Assembly: GCA_029010655.1 (NCBI GenBank)
Contig: JAQXKW010000206.1
Coordinates: 1-17,645, forward strand
Reading direction: 5' to 3'
Length of the DNA: 17,645 bases
Source: Clostridia bacterium
GTDB lineage: Bacteria; Bacillota; Clostridia; Oscillospirales; CAG-272
A program made the position numbers and the translations under genes. Numbering within the stretch: the first letter of the stretch is position 1; each line of letters begins with the position of its first letter. Shown in pieces: positions 5,842 through 13,466 of this stretch. The notes beneath the pieces were generated by a model that ran no database searches, was not told where the DNA came from, and saw nothing but the letters and a program-made list of their open reading frames with translations.

Positions 5842-6995
5842 AATTTCTGTACCAGCTTCAGGATCAAATTCTTTTTGATAAATACGGAATTAATGGGACA
5901 AAGCTCCTGACAGCAGTAGCATTTAATGCACTTTTCGTGATTAATCCTTGCTTTTCTTTCAATAATCTCAATGGTGTGAGCAGGGCAGGACTGCGCACAT
6001 TTTCCGCACCCTATGCATTTTTTTCGGTTGATTTCCGGGTGCGGGCTGAAAAATTCTGCAAATCTGCCGCCGAAAATATTGGGGAGCTTTGTCAGTATGC
6101 TCAGAGAATCTGCGTCGGGTACAACAACATCGTCGGTTATACAGTCCTCTGCGCTTTCTCCCAAAGTAGTGAGCTTATCAAAGCTCTCGGGGCAAAGTCC
6201 CCTGCGCTTTGCATCGTTAACCGTGGGAACAGTTCCTTCAAAATCAAGAAGCTTTTCTGCCGCAAGATCAAGGCAGAACGGGGAAAGGGAAGTCATCAGA
6301 ATTCCGAAATTTCTGGGAGTGCCGCCGGTAGGACCGTTGCCCTCCATTCCCACAATACCGTCGCAAACAGTTATAACCGTTTTTTCCTTGCAAAGCATAC
6401 TGCAAAGGTCTACGAGCATTTCGCAAAATGCGCCGTGTTCGGGAAAACGGGCGTGCATTTCAAATTTTTCGATACCCGGTATTACTCCGAAAAAGTTCTT
6501 AACTCCGCAGCTCATTTTAGTAAGGGAATGAGTTTTCAGCTTGCATATATTCACAATAACATCGGCGTTTCTTATAGGGTCAATAACATTAAAGCTTTTG
6601 CATCTGACGCCCTCGGGAAAGCTCATTGTGCCGGAGCCTGTTTCGCAGTTGAGAAAAATCCCTTCGTCGTCTGCAACTGCTTTTATTCCGCAGCCCTCGT
6701 AGTGGGCTTTAATCGTGGACTCAACATAAGGTCCGCCGTAGCTTTCCGCAACAGTAATACTACCGGCGCCCAGCTTTTTCAGACAGCGCACACAGCCGCG
6801 AACCACCTCGGGGTGGGTTGTGGCGGCATATTCCGGCGGCTTGTTCATTACAAGATTGGGCTTTATAACTATATTTTTGCCGCCGACGGTTTCCTCTGTA
6901 ATGCCGCAGGCGGAGAATTGCTTCAAAAGAAGCTCTGTTATAGCTTCAAAATTATATTCAAGGCATTTATTCAACGCCACATTGCTGTATTCCAT
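5838..6995 (-). CDS. DUF362 protein with C-terminal 2[4Fe-4S] ferredoxin domain
   Basis: The 385-residue protein has a DUF362 domain (about 1-310), seen in IVIKPNLVMN, VAESYGG, NICKLKTHSLTKMSCGVKNFFG and CDGIVGMEGNGPTGG. A bacterial ferredoxin domain follows, with two cluster motifs, CIGCGKCAQSCP and CIKCYCCQELCP, in the last 60 residues. DUF362-ferredoxin proteins are common in anaerobes and no reaction is firmly assigned. An Fe-S redox role is the natural inference. I chose ATG 6995 because GGAGGAAG precedes it closely. The upstream in-frame ATG at 7061 lies before the promoter -35 box (7041-7046). The stop codon overlaps the ispE start, so the two form a tight operon with a dedicated promoter. 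Confidence 0.88.
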   Translation of the reverse strand: MEYSNVALNKCLEYNFEAITELLLKQFSACGITEETVGGKNIVIKPNLVMNKPPEYAATTHPEVVRGCVRCLKKLGAGSITVAESYGGPYVESTIKAHYEGCGIKAVADDEGIFLNCETGSGTMSFPEGVRCKSFNVIDPIRNADVIVNICKLKTHSLTKMSCGVKNFFGVIPGIEKFEMHARFPEHGAFCEMLVDLCSMLCKEKTVITVCDGIVGMEGNGPTGGTPRNFGILMTSLSPFCLDLAAEKLLDFEGTVPTVNDAKRRGLCPESFDKLTTLGESAEDCITDDVVVPDADSLSILTKLPNIFGGRFAEFFSPHPEINRKKCIGCGKCAQSCPAHTIEIIERKARINHEKCIKCYCCQELCPINSVFIKKNLILKLVQKL

Positions 6996-7017
6996 AAAAA
7001 CTTCCTCCGATATGAGT

Positions 7018-7046
7018 AATATATCATATTTCACGCATTTTTTCAA
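7018..7046 (-). promoter_or_regulatory. Promoter of the DUF362-ispE operon
   Basis: On the minus strand, TTGAAA (7041-7046), a 17-bp spacer and TATATT (7018-7023). The ATG at 6995 with its GGAGGAAG site is just downstream. The -35 box is 4 bp from the -35 box of the divergent lipid kinase promoter. Confidence 0.75.
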
Positions 7047-7050
7047 GATG

Positions 7051-7079
7051 TTGACAATCATTTTGGGGAGATGTATAAT
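7051..7079 (+). promoter_or_regulatory. Consensus promoter of the YegS-type lipid kinase gene
   Basis: TTGACA (7051-7056), a spacer of exactly 17 bp and TATAAT (7074-7079) is a full consensus sigma-A promoter. It predicts a transcript start near 7086. This excludes the in-frame ATG at 7071 and GTG at 7080 as translation starts for transcripts made here. Confidence 0.85.
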
Positions 7080-7130
7080 GTGAGTAAAGACAATATAAAA
7101 ACCGACAGACAGAAAGGCAAGGTGTTTTTC

Positions 7131-8012
7131 GTGAAAAAACTGCTTTTATTAATTAACCCCGTTACGGGAAAAAGAGCGCTTGAAGACGATCTTATGCGTA
7201 TTATAGATATTTTTTCTCAGGGGGATTATGACACTACCGTTCACCTGACAAAAAGCGCTGAGGATATGACAGATACAGTAAAGAACGAGGGTGCAAAATA
7301 CGATGTGGTTGTCTGCTGCGGCGGCGACGGCACGTTAAACATGGTTTCCGGCGCAGTATACAGCGGAAAGGTAGATACTGTGGTAGGCTATATTCCCGGC
7401 GGCACTACCAACGATTTTGCAAATACAAGAAACATCAGCACGGTGGTTACGGGAGCGGCACAGCAAATAGTTGAGGGTCCCGTCCGCGATATAGATTTGG
7501 GCTTTCTTAACGGTCATTCGTTTATTTATGTGGCGGCCTTCGGCATGTTTTCCGAGCTTTCCTATCTTACCACACGTGAGAAAAAGCAGAATATGGGCTA
7601 TGCGGCATATCTTTTAGGCGGAATAAAATCCTTTGCCCAAGCAAAGCCATTTAAGCTTCGCATAGAATATGACGGCCAGGTTATGGAGGACGAGTTTATA
7701 TACGGAATGGTCACAAATTCAAGGCGTGTAGGCGGTATGCAATTGCCCATTATAAAAAATGTTCTGTACGACGACGGGGAAATGGAAATAACCCTTGTAA
7801 AACAGCCGAAAAATCCTGCCGACACGCAAAAGCTCATAAACTGTCTTATAACTCAGCTCGCGGACGAATATATGGTATATTCCTTCAAGACCTCCAAAAT
7901 GAGGATTACAAGCGACACGGAGGTCCCGTGGTCACTTGACGGCGAATTCGGCGGCTCCCACAAGGAAATGAACGTGGAAGTAAAGGGCGCCGCAATAAAA
8001 ATGAAATTCTGA
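7131..8012 (+). CDS. Diacylglycerol/lipid kinase family protein (YegS/DagK/BmrU type)
   Basis: The 293-residue protein (from the GTG) starts MKKLLLLINPVTGKRA. It carries the nucleotide-binding GGDGTLN motif (64-70) and PGGTTNDFA (89-97), both signatures of the DAGK catalytic domain. The C-terminal half is beta-rich, with the SLDGE segment typical of YegS-like kinases. Such proteins phosphorylate lipids, for example diacylglycerol to phosphatidic acid, at the inner membrane face. The exact substrate is not told by sequence. Start choice: the open frame extends to ATG 7071, but that codon lies inside the promoter. GTG 7131, with AAGGCAAGG just upstream, matches where homologues begin. The gene stands alone with its own promoter and terminator, divergent from DUF362-ispE. 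Confidence 0.88.
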   Translation: MKKLLLLINPVTGKRALEDDLMRIIDIFSQGDYDTTVHLTKSAEDMTDTVKNEGAKYDVVVCCGGDGTLNMVSGAVYSGKVDTVVGYIPGGTTNDFANTRNISTVVTGAAQQIVEGPVRDIDLGFLNGHSFIYVAAFGMFSELSYLTTREKKQNMGYAAYLLGGIKSFAQAKPFKLRIEYDGQVMEDEFIYGMVTNSRRVGGMQLPIIKNVLYDDGEMEITLVKQPKNPADTQKLINCLITQLADEYMVYSFKTSKMRITSDTEVPWSLDGEFGGSHKEMNVEVKGAAIKMKF

Positions 8013-8013
8013 T

Positions 8014-8045
8014 AAAAAAAGTGCTGCCGTGAAAGCAGCACTTTT
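8014..8045. terminator. Bidirectional terminator between the lipid kinase gene and pckA
   Basis: An 11-bp perfect stem (8017-8027 with 8035-8045) with a 7-nt loop. On plus it ends in CTTTTCACTTT. On minus it ends in a run of seven T residues, making the better terminator for pckA. Confidence 0.9.
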
Positions 8046-8065
8046 CACTTTATTGCAATAATAAC

Positions 8066-9850
8066 TTACTCTGCAAGTCTCTTTTCCAGAGCGGCAAGCT
8101 CCTCGTACATTTCTGCGGGAACGTGATCGCCTACAAGCTTGTAGAATTCCTTAATGTTTTCAACGTCTGCAAGCCAGGATTCCTTGTCTACGGTAAGCAG
8201 TTCCTTCATAGTGTCAAGGCTGATGTCAAGACCCTCAGTGTTGATGTCCTCTGCCTTGGGAATATAACCGATAGCGGTTTCAACTGCGTCAGCCTTTCCT
8301 TCGCAACGGTCAAGAATCCAGAGAAGAACTCTCATGTTGTCGCCGAAGCCGGGCCAAATGAAGTGACCTTCATCGTCGGTTCTGAACCAGTTTACATGGA
8401 ATATCTTGGGAGGATTGGGAATAACCTTGCCCATCTCAAGCCAATGCTTCCAGTAGTCGCCCATGTTGTAGCCTACGAAGGGACGCATTGCCATGGGGTC
8501 GCGGCGTACTACGCCGACTGCGCCGGAAGCCGCAGCAGTAGTCTCGGAAGCCATGATGGAACCAACGAAGGTACCATGCTGCCAGTTAAAGGACTGGTAT
8601 ACCAGGGGAGCGGTCTTTGCACGTCTGCCGCCGAAGATCATAGCGGTTATCGGCACGCCTGTCATGCTGTCAAACTCAGCGGAAACGCAGGGACAGTTCT
8701 TTGCGGGAGCGGTAAATCTGGAGTTGGGATGTGCGCCGGAGGTGCCCACCTTGTCGTTCTTGTCGTACTTGGTGTAATCCCAAGGCTCGCCGCGCCAGTT
8801 TTCCGCGTTGTGAGGAGGATTGTCGTTAAGACCTTCCCACCAAACGGTGTTGTTGTCAAGGTCGTGGCATACGTTGGTAAAGATTGTTCCCTTGCGGGTA
8901 GCGGCAAGAGCGTTGGGGTTGGACTTGTCGTTGGTGCCGGGAGCAACGCCGAAGAAGCCGTTTTCGGGGTTAACAGCCCACAGTCTGCCGTCGGAGCCGA
9001 CTCTGAGCCATGCAATATCGTCGCCTACGCACCATACCTTATAGCCCTTATTTCTGAATACTTCGGGAGGAATAAGCATTGCAAGGTTGGTTTTGCCGCA
9101 GGCAGAGGGGAATGCGGCGCTGATATACTTAATCTCGCCCTCGGGATTTTCAAGACCGAGAATAAGCATATGCTCGGCCATCCAGCCCTCCTTGCGACCC
9201 AGATAAGACGCAATACGGAGTGCGAAGCACTTCTTACCCAGAAGTACGTTTCCGCCGTAGCCGGAGTTTACGGACATAATGGTGTTGTCCTGAGGGAAGT
9301 GAACGATATATCTGTTTTCCTCGTCAAGATCAGCCTTTGCATGCAGACCCTTAATATAATCGGGGCTGTCACCCAGAGCGTCAAGAACGTTCTGTCCAAC
9401 TCTTGTCATAATCAGCATGTTGAGAACAACATAGATAGAGTCGGTAAGCTCGATGCCGTATTTTGCAAAATCGCTTCCAACAACGCCCATGGAGTAGGGA
9501 ATAACATACATGGTTTTGCCCTGCATGGAGCCTGTGTAAAGCTTTTTCAGCCTTGCATACATTTCGTCGGGATCAACCCAGTTGTTAATGTTGCCTGCTT
9601 CTTCCTTTGTGGGGGTGCAGATAAAGGTTCTGCCCTCAACTCTTGCAACGTCGTTTACGGCGGTGCGGTGCAGGTAGCAGTCAGGGAGAAGCTCCTGGTT
9701 GAGCTTGATGATCTCGCCGGTAGAGCAAGCCTCTGCACGGAGAGCTTCAGTCTGTTCGTCGGTTCCGTCGATCCAGACAATTTCGGCAGGCTTTGTCATA
9801 GCCGCCATTTCGTCAATCCAGGAAAGGACGTACTTGTTTTCTGTCTTCAT
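8066..9850 (-). CDS. pckG: Phosphoenolpyruvate carboxykinase, GTP-dependent
   Basis: The 594-residue protein is a GTP-type PEPCK, which interconverts oxaloacetate plus GTP with phosphoenolpyruvate, CO2 and GDP. Visible motifs are the P-loop PSACGKTNL (249-257) with the reactive cysteine of GTP enzymes (C251), GDDIAWLR (276-283), FFGVAPGTNDKSNPNA (from 299) and FGGRRAKTAPLVYQSFNW in the guanine-binding region. In anaerobes it often works in the carboxylating direction during fermentation. The ATG has an AAAGGAG ribosome site. Codon use is strongly biased, as in a highly expressed gene. That bias leaves a long open frame on the opposite strand (8123-9868), which I do not regard as a gene. It has its own promoter and a strong terminator. 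Confidence 0.95.
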   Translation of the reverse strand: MKTENKYVLSWIDEMAAMTKPAEIVWIDGTDEQTEALRAEACSTGEIIKLNQELLPDCYLHRTAVNDVARVEGRTFICTPTKEEAGNINNWVDPDEMYARLKKLYTGSMQGKTMYVIPYSMGVVGSDFAKYGIELTDSIYVVLNMLIMTRVGQNVLDALGDSPDYIKGLHAKADLDEENRYIVHFPQDNTIMSVNSGYGGNVLLGKKCFALRIASYLGRKEGWMAEHMLILGLENPEGEIKYISAAFPSACGKTNLAMLIPPEVFRNKGYKVWCVGDDIAWLRVGSDGRLWAVNPENGFFGVAPGTNDKSNPNALAATRKGTIFTNVCHDLDNNTVWWEGLNDNPPHNAENWRGEPWDYTKYDKNDKVGTSGAHPNSRFTAPAKNCPCVSAEFDSMTGVPITAMIFGGRRAKTAPLVYQSFNWQHGTFVGSIMASETTAAASGAVGVVRRDPMAMRPFVGYNMGDYWKHWLEMGKVIPNPPKIFHVNWFRTDDEGHFIWPGFGDNMRVLLWILDRCEGKADAVETAIGYIPKAEDINTEGLDISLDTMKELLTVDKESWLADVENIKEFYKLVGDHVPAEMYEELAALEKRLAE

Positions 9851-9895
9851 AGAATTTATCTCCTTTGATTAATTATTATTCAAAACAAATTTCGC

Positions 9896-9924
9896 TGTAT
9901 ATTATAATATCATCAATTTGTCAA
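9896..9924 (-). promoter_or_regulatory. Promoter of the PEP carboxykinase gene
   Basis: On the minus strand, TTGACA (9919-9924), a 17-bp spacer and TATACA (9896-9901). An overlapping alternative, TTGCAT-17-TATTAT, lies slightly upstream. The start codon is about 45 bp downstream of the -10 box. The stretch 9925-9973 between this promoter and the lexA operator shows nothing more. Confidence 0.65.
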
Positions 9925-9973
9925 GAATGCAAGTTTTTCACCGGATTATTATAAAAATTAACAATGTCTTAAT

Positions 9974-9987
9974 AAAACAAATGTTTG
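9974..9987. promoter_or_regulatory. Candidate LexA (SOS) box of lexA
   Basis: AAAACAAATGTTTG matches 10 of 14 positions of the Gram-positive SOS consensus as CGAACATATGTTCG. The core AACAAATGTT differs at only one base from AACATATGTT. It overlaps the lexA -35 box (9985-9990), the expected place for an autoregulatory operator. It is imperfect, so it is a candidate only. Confidence 0.55.
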
Positions 9988-10013
9988 CAATTTCGGAAAT
10001 AATATGATATACT
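9985..10013 (+). promoter_or_regulatory. Promoter of lexA
   Basis: TTGCAA (9985-9990), a 17-bp spacer and TATACT (10008-10013). The predicted start near 10020 leaves a very short leader that contains the GAGGTGAT ribosome site. Confidence 0.75.
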
Positions 10014-10031
10014 GCTTTTGAGGTGATTAAT

Positions 10032-10628
10032 ATGACTCCGTTAACATACAGAGAAAAGCGTGTTCTTGACTATATTTCCGCCCGGTTTTCGGAAACAGGG
10101 TATTCCCCCAGCGTCAGAGATATAAAAGACGCCGTTGGGTTCAAAAGTACGGCAACCGTATATGCGTACATAGAAAAACTGATTGAAAAAGGGTATCTGA
10201 GAAAGGACGCCAACAAGAGCCGCTCCCTGAGACCCGAATCGTCAGCTCCTATTTACAGGGTGCCTGTGCTGGGCACGGTAAGGGCGGGTCAGCCTATTTT
10301 GGCGTACGAGGAATGCGACGGTTTTGTTTCATTTTGTTCCGACGGCAGGAGATTTGCCCCCGACAGCCTTTTCGCTCTGAAAATAACGGGCATGAGCATG
10401 AAAAAAGCCGGTATTATGGACGGCGACACGGTTATTGTCGAAAAAACCTCTTATGCCGAAAACGGCGAGATTGTTGTGGTGCTTTTAGAGGACGAGGCAA
10501 CGGTAAAAACCTTTTATAAAGAAAACGGACGTTACCGCCTTCAGCCGGAAAACGACGAGCTTGAGCCCATATTTGCAGATGAGGTAGAGGTTCTGGGCAA
10601 GGTAGTTGCCAACGTGAGATATTACTAA
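10032..10628 (+). CDS. lexA: LexA repressor of the SOS response
   Basis: The 198-residue protein has an N-terminal winged helix (about 1-68) with the recognition region GYSPSVRDIKDAVGFKSTATVYAYIEKL and a C-terminal S24 autoprotease domain. The cleavage site is A85-G86 in GTVRAGQP. The catalytic dyad is S122 in TGMSM and K159 in ATVKTFY. RecA filaments trigger self-cleavage and derepression of DNA-damage genes. I chose ATG 10032 because GAGGTGAT precedes it; the in-frame GTG at 10023 is part of that site. A candidate SOS box covers the -35 box, suggesting autoregulation. It is a single-gene unit divergent from PEPCK. Confidence 0.95.
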   Translation: MTPLTYREKRVLDYISARFSETGYSPSVRDIKDAVGFKSTATVYAYIEKLIEKGYLRKDANKSRSLRPESSAPIYRVPVLGTVRAGQPILAYEECDGFVSFCSDGRRFAPDSLFALKITGMSMKKAGIMDGDTVIVEKTSYAENGEIVVVLLEDEATVKTFYKENGRYRLQPENDELEPIFADEVEVLGKVVANVRYY

Positions 10629-10635
10629 TAACATT

Positions 10636-10666
10636 CAAAAAGACCCCTGAATTGGGGGTCTTTTTG
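10636..10666. terminator. Bidirectional terminator between lexA and tatD
   Basis: A perfect 12-bp stem (10636-10647 with 10655-10666) with a 7-nt loop. The A-rich and T-rich ends of the arms provide the T-run on both strands. It ends only 2 bp from the tatD stop codon. Confidence 0.9.
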
Positions 10667-10668
10667 AC

Positions 10669-11451
10669 TTAAAAGGAAATATTAAACAGTCTCTTTGTGT
10701 TTTCAAGGGTGGCTTCGGCGCATTCTTCCTCGGAAACACCCAGAAGGGGAGCCATTACCGACAGGCTGTGAAACATGTAATCCGAGCGGTTTACCTCGCC
10801 TCTGTGGGGAACGGGGGGAAGATAGGGACAGTCCGTTTCAAGAAGAATTCTGTCAAGGGGTACTGCACGGCAGGCGTCCCTTACTTTTTCAGCATTCTTA
10901 TAGGTAAGCGGTCCGCCGAAGGCTATATACCAGCCCATTTTTACGTATTCTTTTGCAGTTTCCGCACTTCCGCTGTAACCGTGCATAACGCCCATAACGT
11001 CAGGGTGCATTTTTATCATTTCAAGAGTTTTGCCGTGTGCGTCCCTGTCATGAACAATGACGGGCATTTTCTTTTCCCCGGCAATTGACAGCTGACGGTC
11101 GAAAACCTCATGCTGCAAAGGCTTTGCAATATCCCAATGGTAGTCGAGACCGATTTCGCCGACTGCTACTACTTTTTCGTGCTCCAAAAGCGCACAAATT
11201 CTGTCAAGCGTTTCGTCAATATTCGCCGCATAGTCGGGAGCGTCCTCCGGGTGAAGTCCTGCCGCCGCATATACGTTCTTATATTTTTCCGCAATAGCGA
11301 TTGATTCAAGACAGCTTTCGGGGTTTGTTCCGCAGTTAATGAACCCGACGACGCCTGAAGCAAAAGACTCCTCTATTGCTTTTTGGGCGCCGCCGATTTC
11401 ATCAAATCTTGAGTCATTATAATGAGCGTGAGTATCAAACAGCTTTAACAC
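10669..11451 (-). CDS. tatD: TatD family metal-dependent hydrolase (putative DNase)
   Basis: The 260-residue TIM-barrel protein has the TatD metal ligands H8 and H10 (FDTHAH), E99 (GEIGLDYH), H134 (VHDRDAH), H157 (MHGYSG) and D207 (ETDCPYLPP). Family members are metal-dependent 3'-5' nucleases acting on DNA, and the B. subtilis counterpart is YabD. The start is GTG at 11451, and its first codons overlap the metG stop by 7 nt with AGGTG just upstream. It is thus translationally linked to metG in the same order as B. subtilis metS-yabD. The convergent terminator with lexA ends the operon. Confidence 0.93.
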   Translation of the reverse strand: MLKLFDTHAHYNDSRFDEIGGAQKAIEESFASGVVGFINCGTNPESCLESIAIAEKYKNVYAAAGLHPEDAPDYAANIDETLDRICALLEHEKVVAVGEIGLDYHWDIAKPLQHEVFDRQLSIAGEKKMPVIVHDRDAHGKTLEMIKMHPDVMGVMHGYSGSAETAKEYVKMGWYIAFGGPLTYKNAEKVRDACRAVPLDRILLETDCPYLPPVPHRGEVNRSDYMFHSLSVMAPLLGVSEEECAEATLENTKRLFNISF

Positions 11452-13409
11452 AGCTTTGCACCTGCGGGGATTGCATCGTCAACGAGGAGCAGATGAAGCT
11501 TTTCTTCGCCTTTCTCCGTATGAACTGCGGAGATAAGCATTCCGCAGGACTCATGTCCCATCATTTTGCGGGGAGGCAGATTAAGAATAGCAACGGCGGT
11601 TTTTCCTACAAGCTGTTCGGGCTCATAATATTTGTGAATTCCCGAAAGGATAGTTCTGTCCTTTCCCGTGCCGTCGTCCAAAGTGAACTTCAAGAGCTTG
11701 TCACTCTTTTTTACAGCCTCGCACGCCTTAATCTTTACTGCACGCAGGTCCGATTTGCAGAAGGTGTCAAAGTCTACGTTTTCCGAAAGCAAAGGCTCCG
11801 TTTCAAGCTCGGGCAGAGCCTCTTTTTTCTGCTCCTTGGCAATTGCCTCAAGCTCTGCAAGAGCTTTTTCCGCATCTATTCTGGGGAAGAGATTTTCGCC
11901 CTTCTTCACGCTGACAGTCTGTGAAAGGGAGCCCCATACGTTTGCCTTTTCCCATACTCTGCACCCGTCGCATGCGCCGATATAATCGAAAATCTTTTCG
12001 GCAGATTCGGGAATAAAGGGCGAAAGCAGGGTAGTGCAGATACGAACGGTTTCAAGAAGATTATACATAACTGCGGCAAGACGGGGCTTTTTTCCTTCAT
12101 CCTTTGCCAGAGCCCAGGGCATTGTTTCATCAATATACTTGTTCGCTCTGTTGATAACCTTAAATACTTCCTCAAGAGCATTCTGGAACTGATAGTTTTC
12201 CATTTCTGCTTCGTATTTGTCACGGAGAGTTGACGCAAGACCGATTAAGTCATCATCCGCCGTGTCAAACTCTTTTTCTGCGGGAAGAGTTCCTCCGAAA
12301 TATTTTTCAACCATTGCACAGGTTCTGGAAACGAGATTTCCCAGATTGTTGGCAAGGTCAATATTGATTGTGTTTATCAGCAGCTCATTGGAAAAGTTTC
12401 CGTCCGTGCCGAAGGGGAAGGTGCGGAGCAAAAAGAATCGGAGTGCGTCTACGCCGAAATGCTCGGCGAGAATATACGGGTCTACAACATTGCCCTTGGA
12501 TTTTGACATTTTACTGCCGTTAATTACAAGCCAGCCGTGACCGTAAACATGCTTGGGGAGGGGAAGCTCCATGCTCATAAGCATAGCGGGCCATATGATA
12601 GAGTGGAAACGGACGATTTCCTTACCCACAAAGTGAACGTCCGCAGGCCAGTATTTATCGCAGTCGTCGTATTTATCGTTAAGATAGCCAAGCGCCGTCA
12701 TATAGTTGAACAGAGCGTCAACCCAAACGTAAACCACGTGTCCGGGGTCAAAGTCAACGGGAATACCCCATGAAAAGCTGGTACGGCTGACGCACAGGTC
12801 TTCAAGCCCGGGCTTTATAAAGTTGTTTACCATTTCGTTGACACGGGAAGCGGGCTTTAGAAAATCGGTTTCTTCCAAAAGCTTTCTTACAGGCTCCGCA
12901 TACTTTGAAAGACGGAAGAAATATGCTTCTTCTTCTGCGTCGTGAACTTCACGTCCGCAGTCGGGACACTTTCCGTCAACAAGCTGGCTTTCCGTCCAGA
13001 AGGACTCGCAGGGGGTGCAGTATTTTCCCTTATAGGAGCCTTTATATATGTCTCCCTTATCGTACATTTTTTTGAAAATCTTCTGAATGGATTTACAATG
13101 ATAGTCGTCCGTGGTGCGGATAAATCTGTCATTGGAAATGTTCATCAGCTTCCAAAGGTCAAGAATACCTTTTTCGCCCTTGACTATGTTATCAAGGAAC
13201 TCGATAGGTGTAACACCTTTTTCCTTTGCGATATTTTCAATCTTCTGTCCGTGCTCGTCGGTGCCTGTCAGAAACATTACGTCATAGCCGCAAAGTCTCT
13301 TGTAGCGTGCCATGGTGTCTGCGGCGACGGTACAGTATGTGTGACCGATATGAAGCTTTGCAGAGGGGTAGTAAATTGGTGTGGTTATATAGAATTTTTT
13401 CTTTTCCAT
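11445..13409 (-). CDS. metG: Methionyl-tRNA synthetase with C-terminal tRNA-binding domain
   Basis: The 654-residue class I synthetase attaches methionine to tRNA-Met. It has the HIGH signature (20-23), the KMSKS loop (300-304) and one zinc knuckle of CTPC and CPDC (C131, C134, C148, C151). An anticodon-binding helical domain follows. The last about 105 residues, from DFDTFCKSDLRAVKI, form an OB-fold EMAP/Trbp111-type tRNA-binding domain, as in the long bacterial dimeric form. The ATG has a GGAG ribosome site. A promoter at 13438-13466 overlaps the rsmI stop. The short leader holds no T-box. It is followed by tatD with a 7-nt overlap. Confidence 0.97.
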   Translation of the reverse strand: MEKKKFYITTPIYYPSAKLHIGHTYCTVAADTMARYKRLCGYDVMFLTGTDEHGQKIENIAKEKGVTPIEFLDNIVKGEKGILDLWKLMNISNDRFIRTTDDYHCKSIQKIFKKMYDKGDIYKGSYKGKYCTPCESFWTESQLVDGKCPDCGREVHDAEEEAYFFRLSKYAEPVRKLLEETDFLKPASRVNEMVNNFIKPGLEDLCVSRTSFSWGIPVDFDPGHVVYVWVDALFNYMTALGYLNDKYDDCDKYWPADVHFVGKEIVRFHSIIWPAMLMSMELPLPKHVYGHGWLVINGSKMSKSKGNVVDPYILAEHFGVDALRFFLLRTFPFGTDGNFSNELLINTINIDLANNLGNLVSRTCAMVEKYFGGTLPAEKEFDTADDDLIGLASTLRDKYEAEMENYQFQNALEEVFKVINRANKYIDETMPWALAKDEGKKPRLAAVMYNLLETVRICTTLLSPFIPESAEKIFDYIGACDGCRVWEKANVWGSLSQTVSVKKGENLFPRIDAEKALAELEAIAKEQKKEALPELETEPLLSENVDFDTFCKSDLRAVKIKACEAVKKSDKLLKFTLDDGTGKDRTILSGIHKYYEPEQLVGKTAVAILNLPPRKMMGHESCGMLISAVHTEKGEEKLHLLLVDDAIPAGAKLC

Positions 13410-13437
13410 ATTTTTCTCCGAACTATGAATTTATCTT

Positions 13438-13466
13438 ATTATAATTAATTATTAACAGGAAATCAA
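13438..13466 (-). promoter_or_regulatory. Promoter of metG-tatD
   Basis: On the minus strand, TTGATT (13461-13466), a 17-bp spacer and TATAAT (13438-13443). The boxes are identical to those of the yajC promoter. The -35 box includes the rsmI stop codon. No hairpin lies between rsmI and metG, so read-through from rsmI is also possible. Confidence 0.65.

Noticed and set aside
5937..7019. 360-codon open frame antisense to the DUF362 gene
   Set aside because: It crosses the DUF362 promoter, has no ribosome site and shows low-complexity, non-protein-like composition. The minus strand carries clear cluster motifs.
8123..9868. 581-codon open frame antisense to the PEP carboxykinase gene
   Set aside because: The PEPCK frame has all family motifs. 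The antisense frame has no recognisable domain or ribosome site and is explained by strong codon bias in a highly expressed gene.
13410..13462. T-box or SAM riboswitch in the metG leader
   Set aside because: Only 53 bp separate rsmI and metG, and they hold an ordinary promoter and ribosome site. There is no room or motif for either riboswitch.
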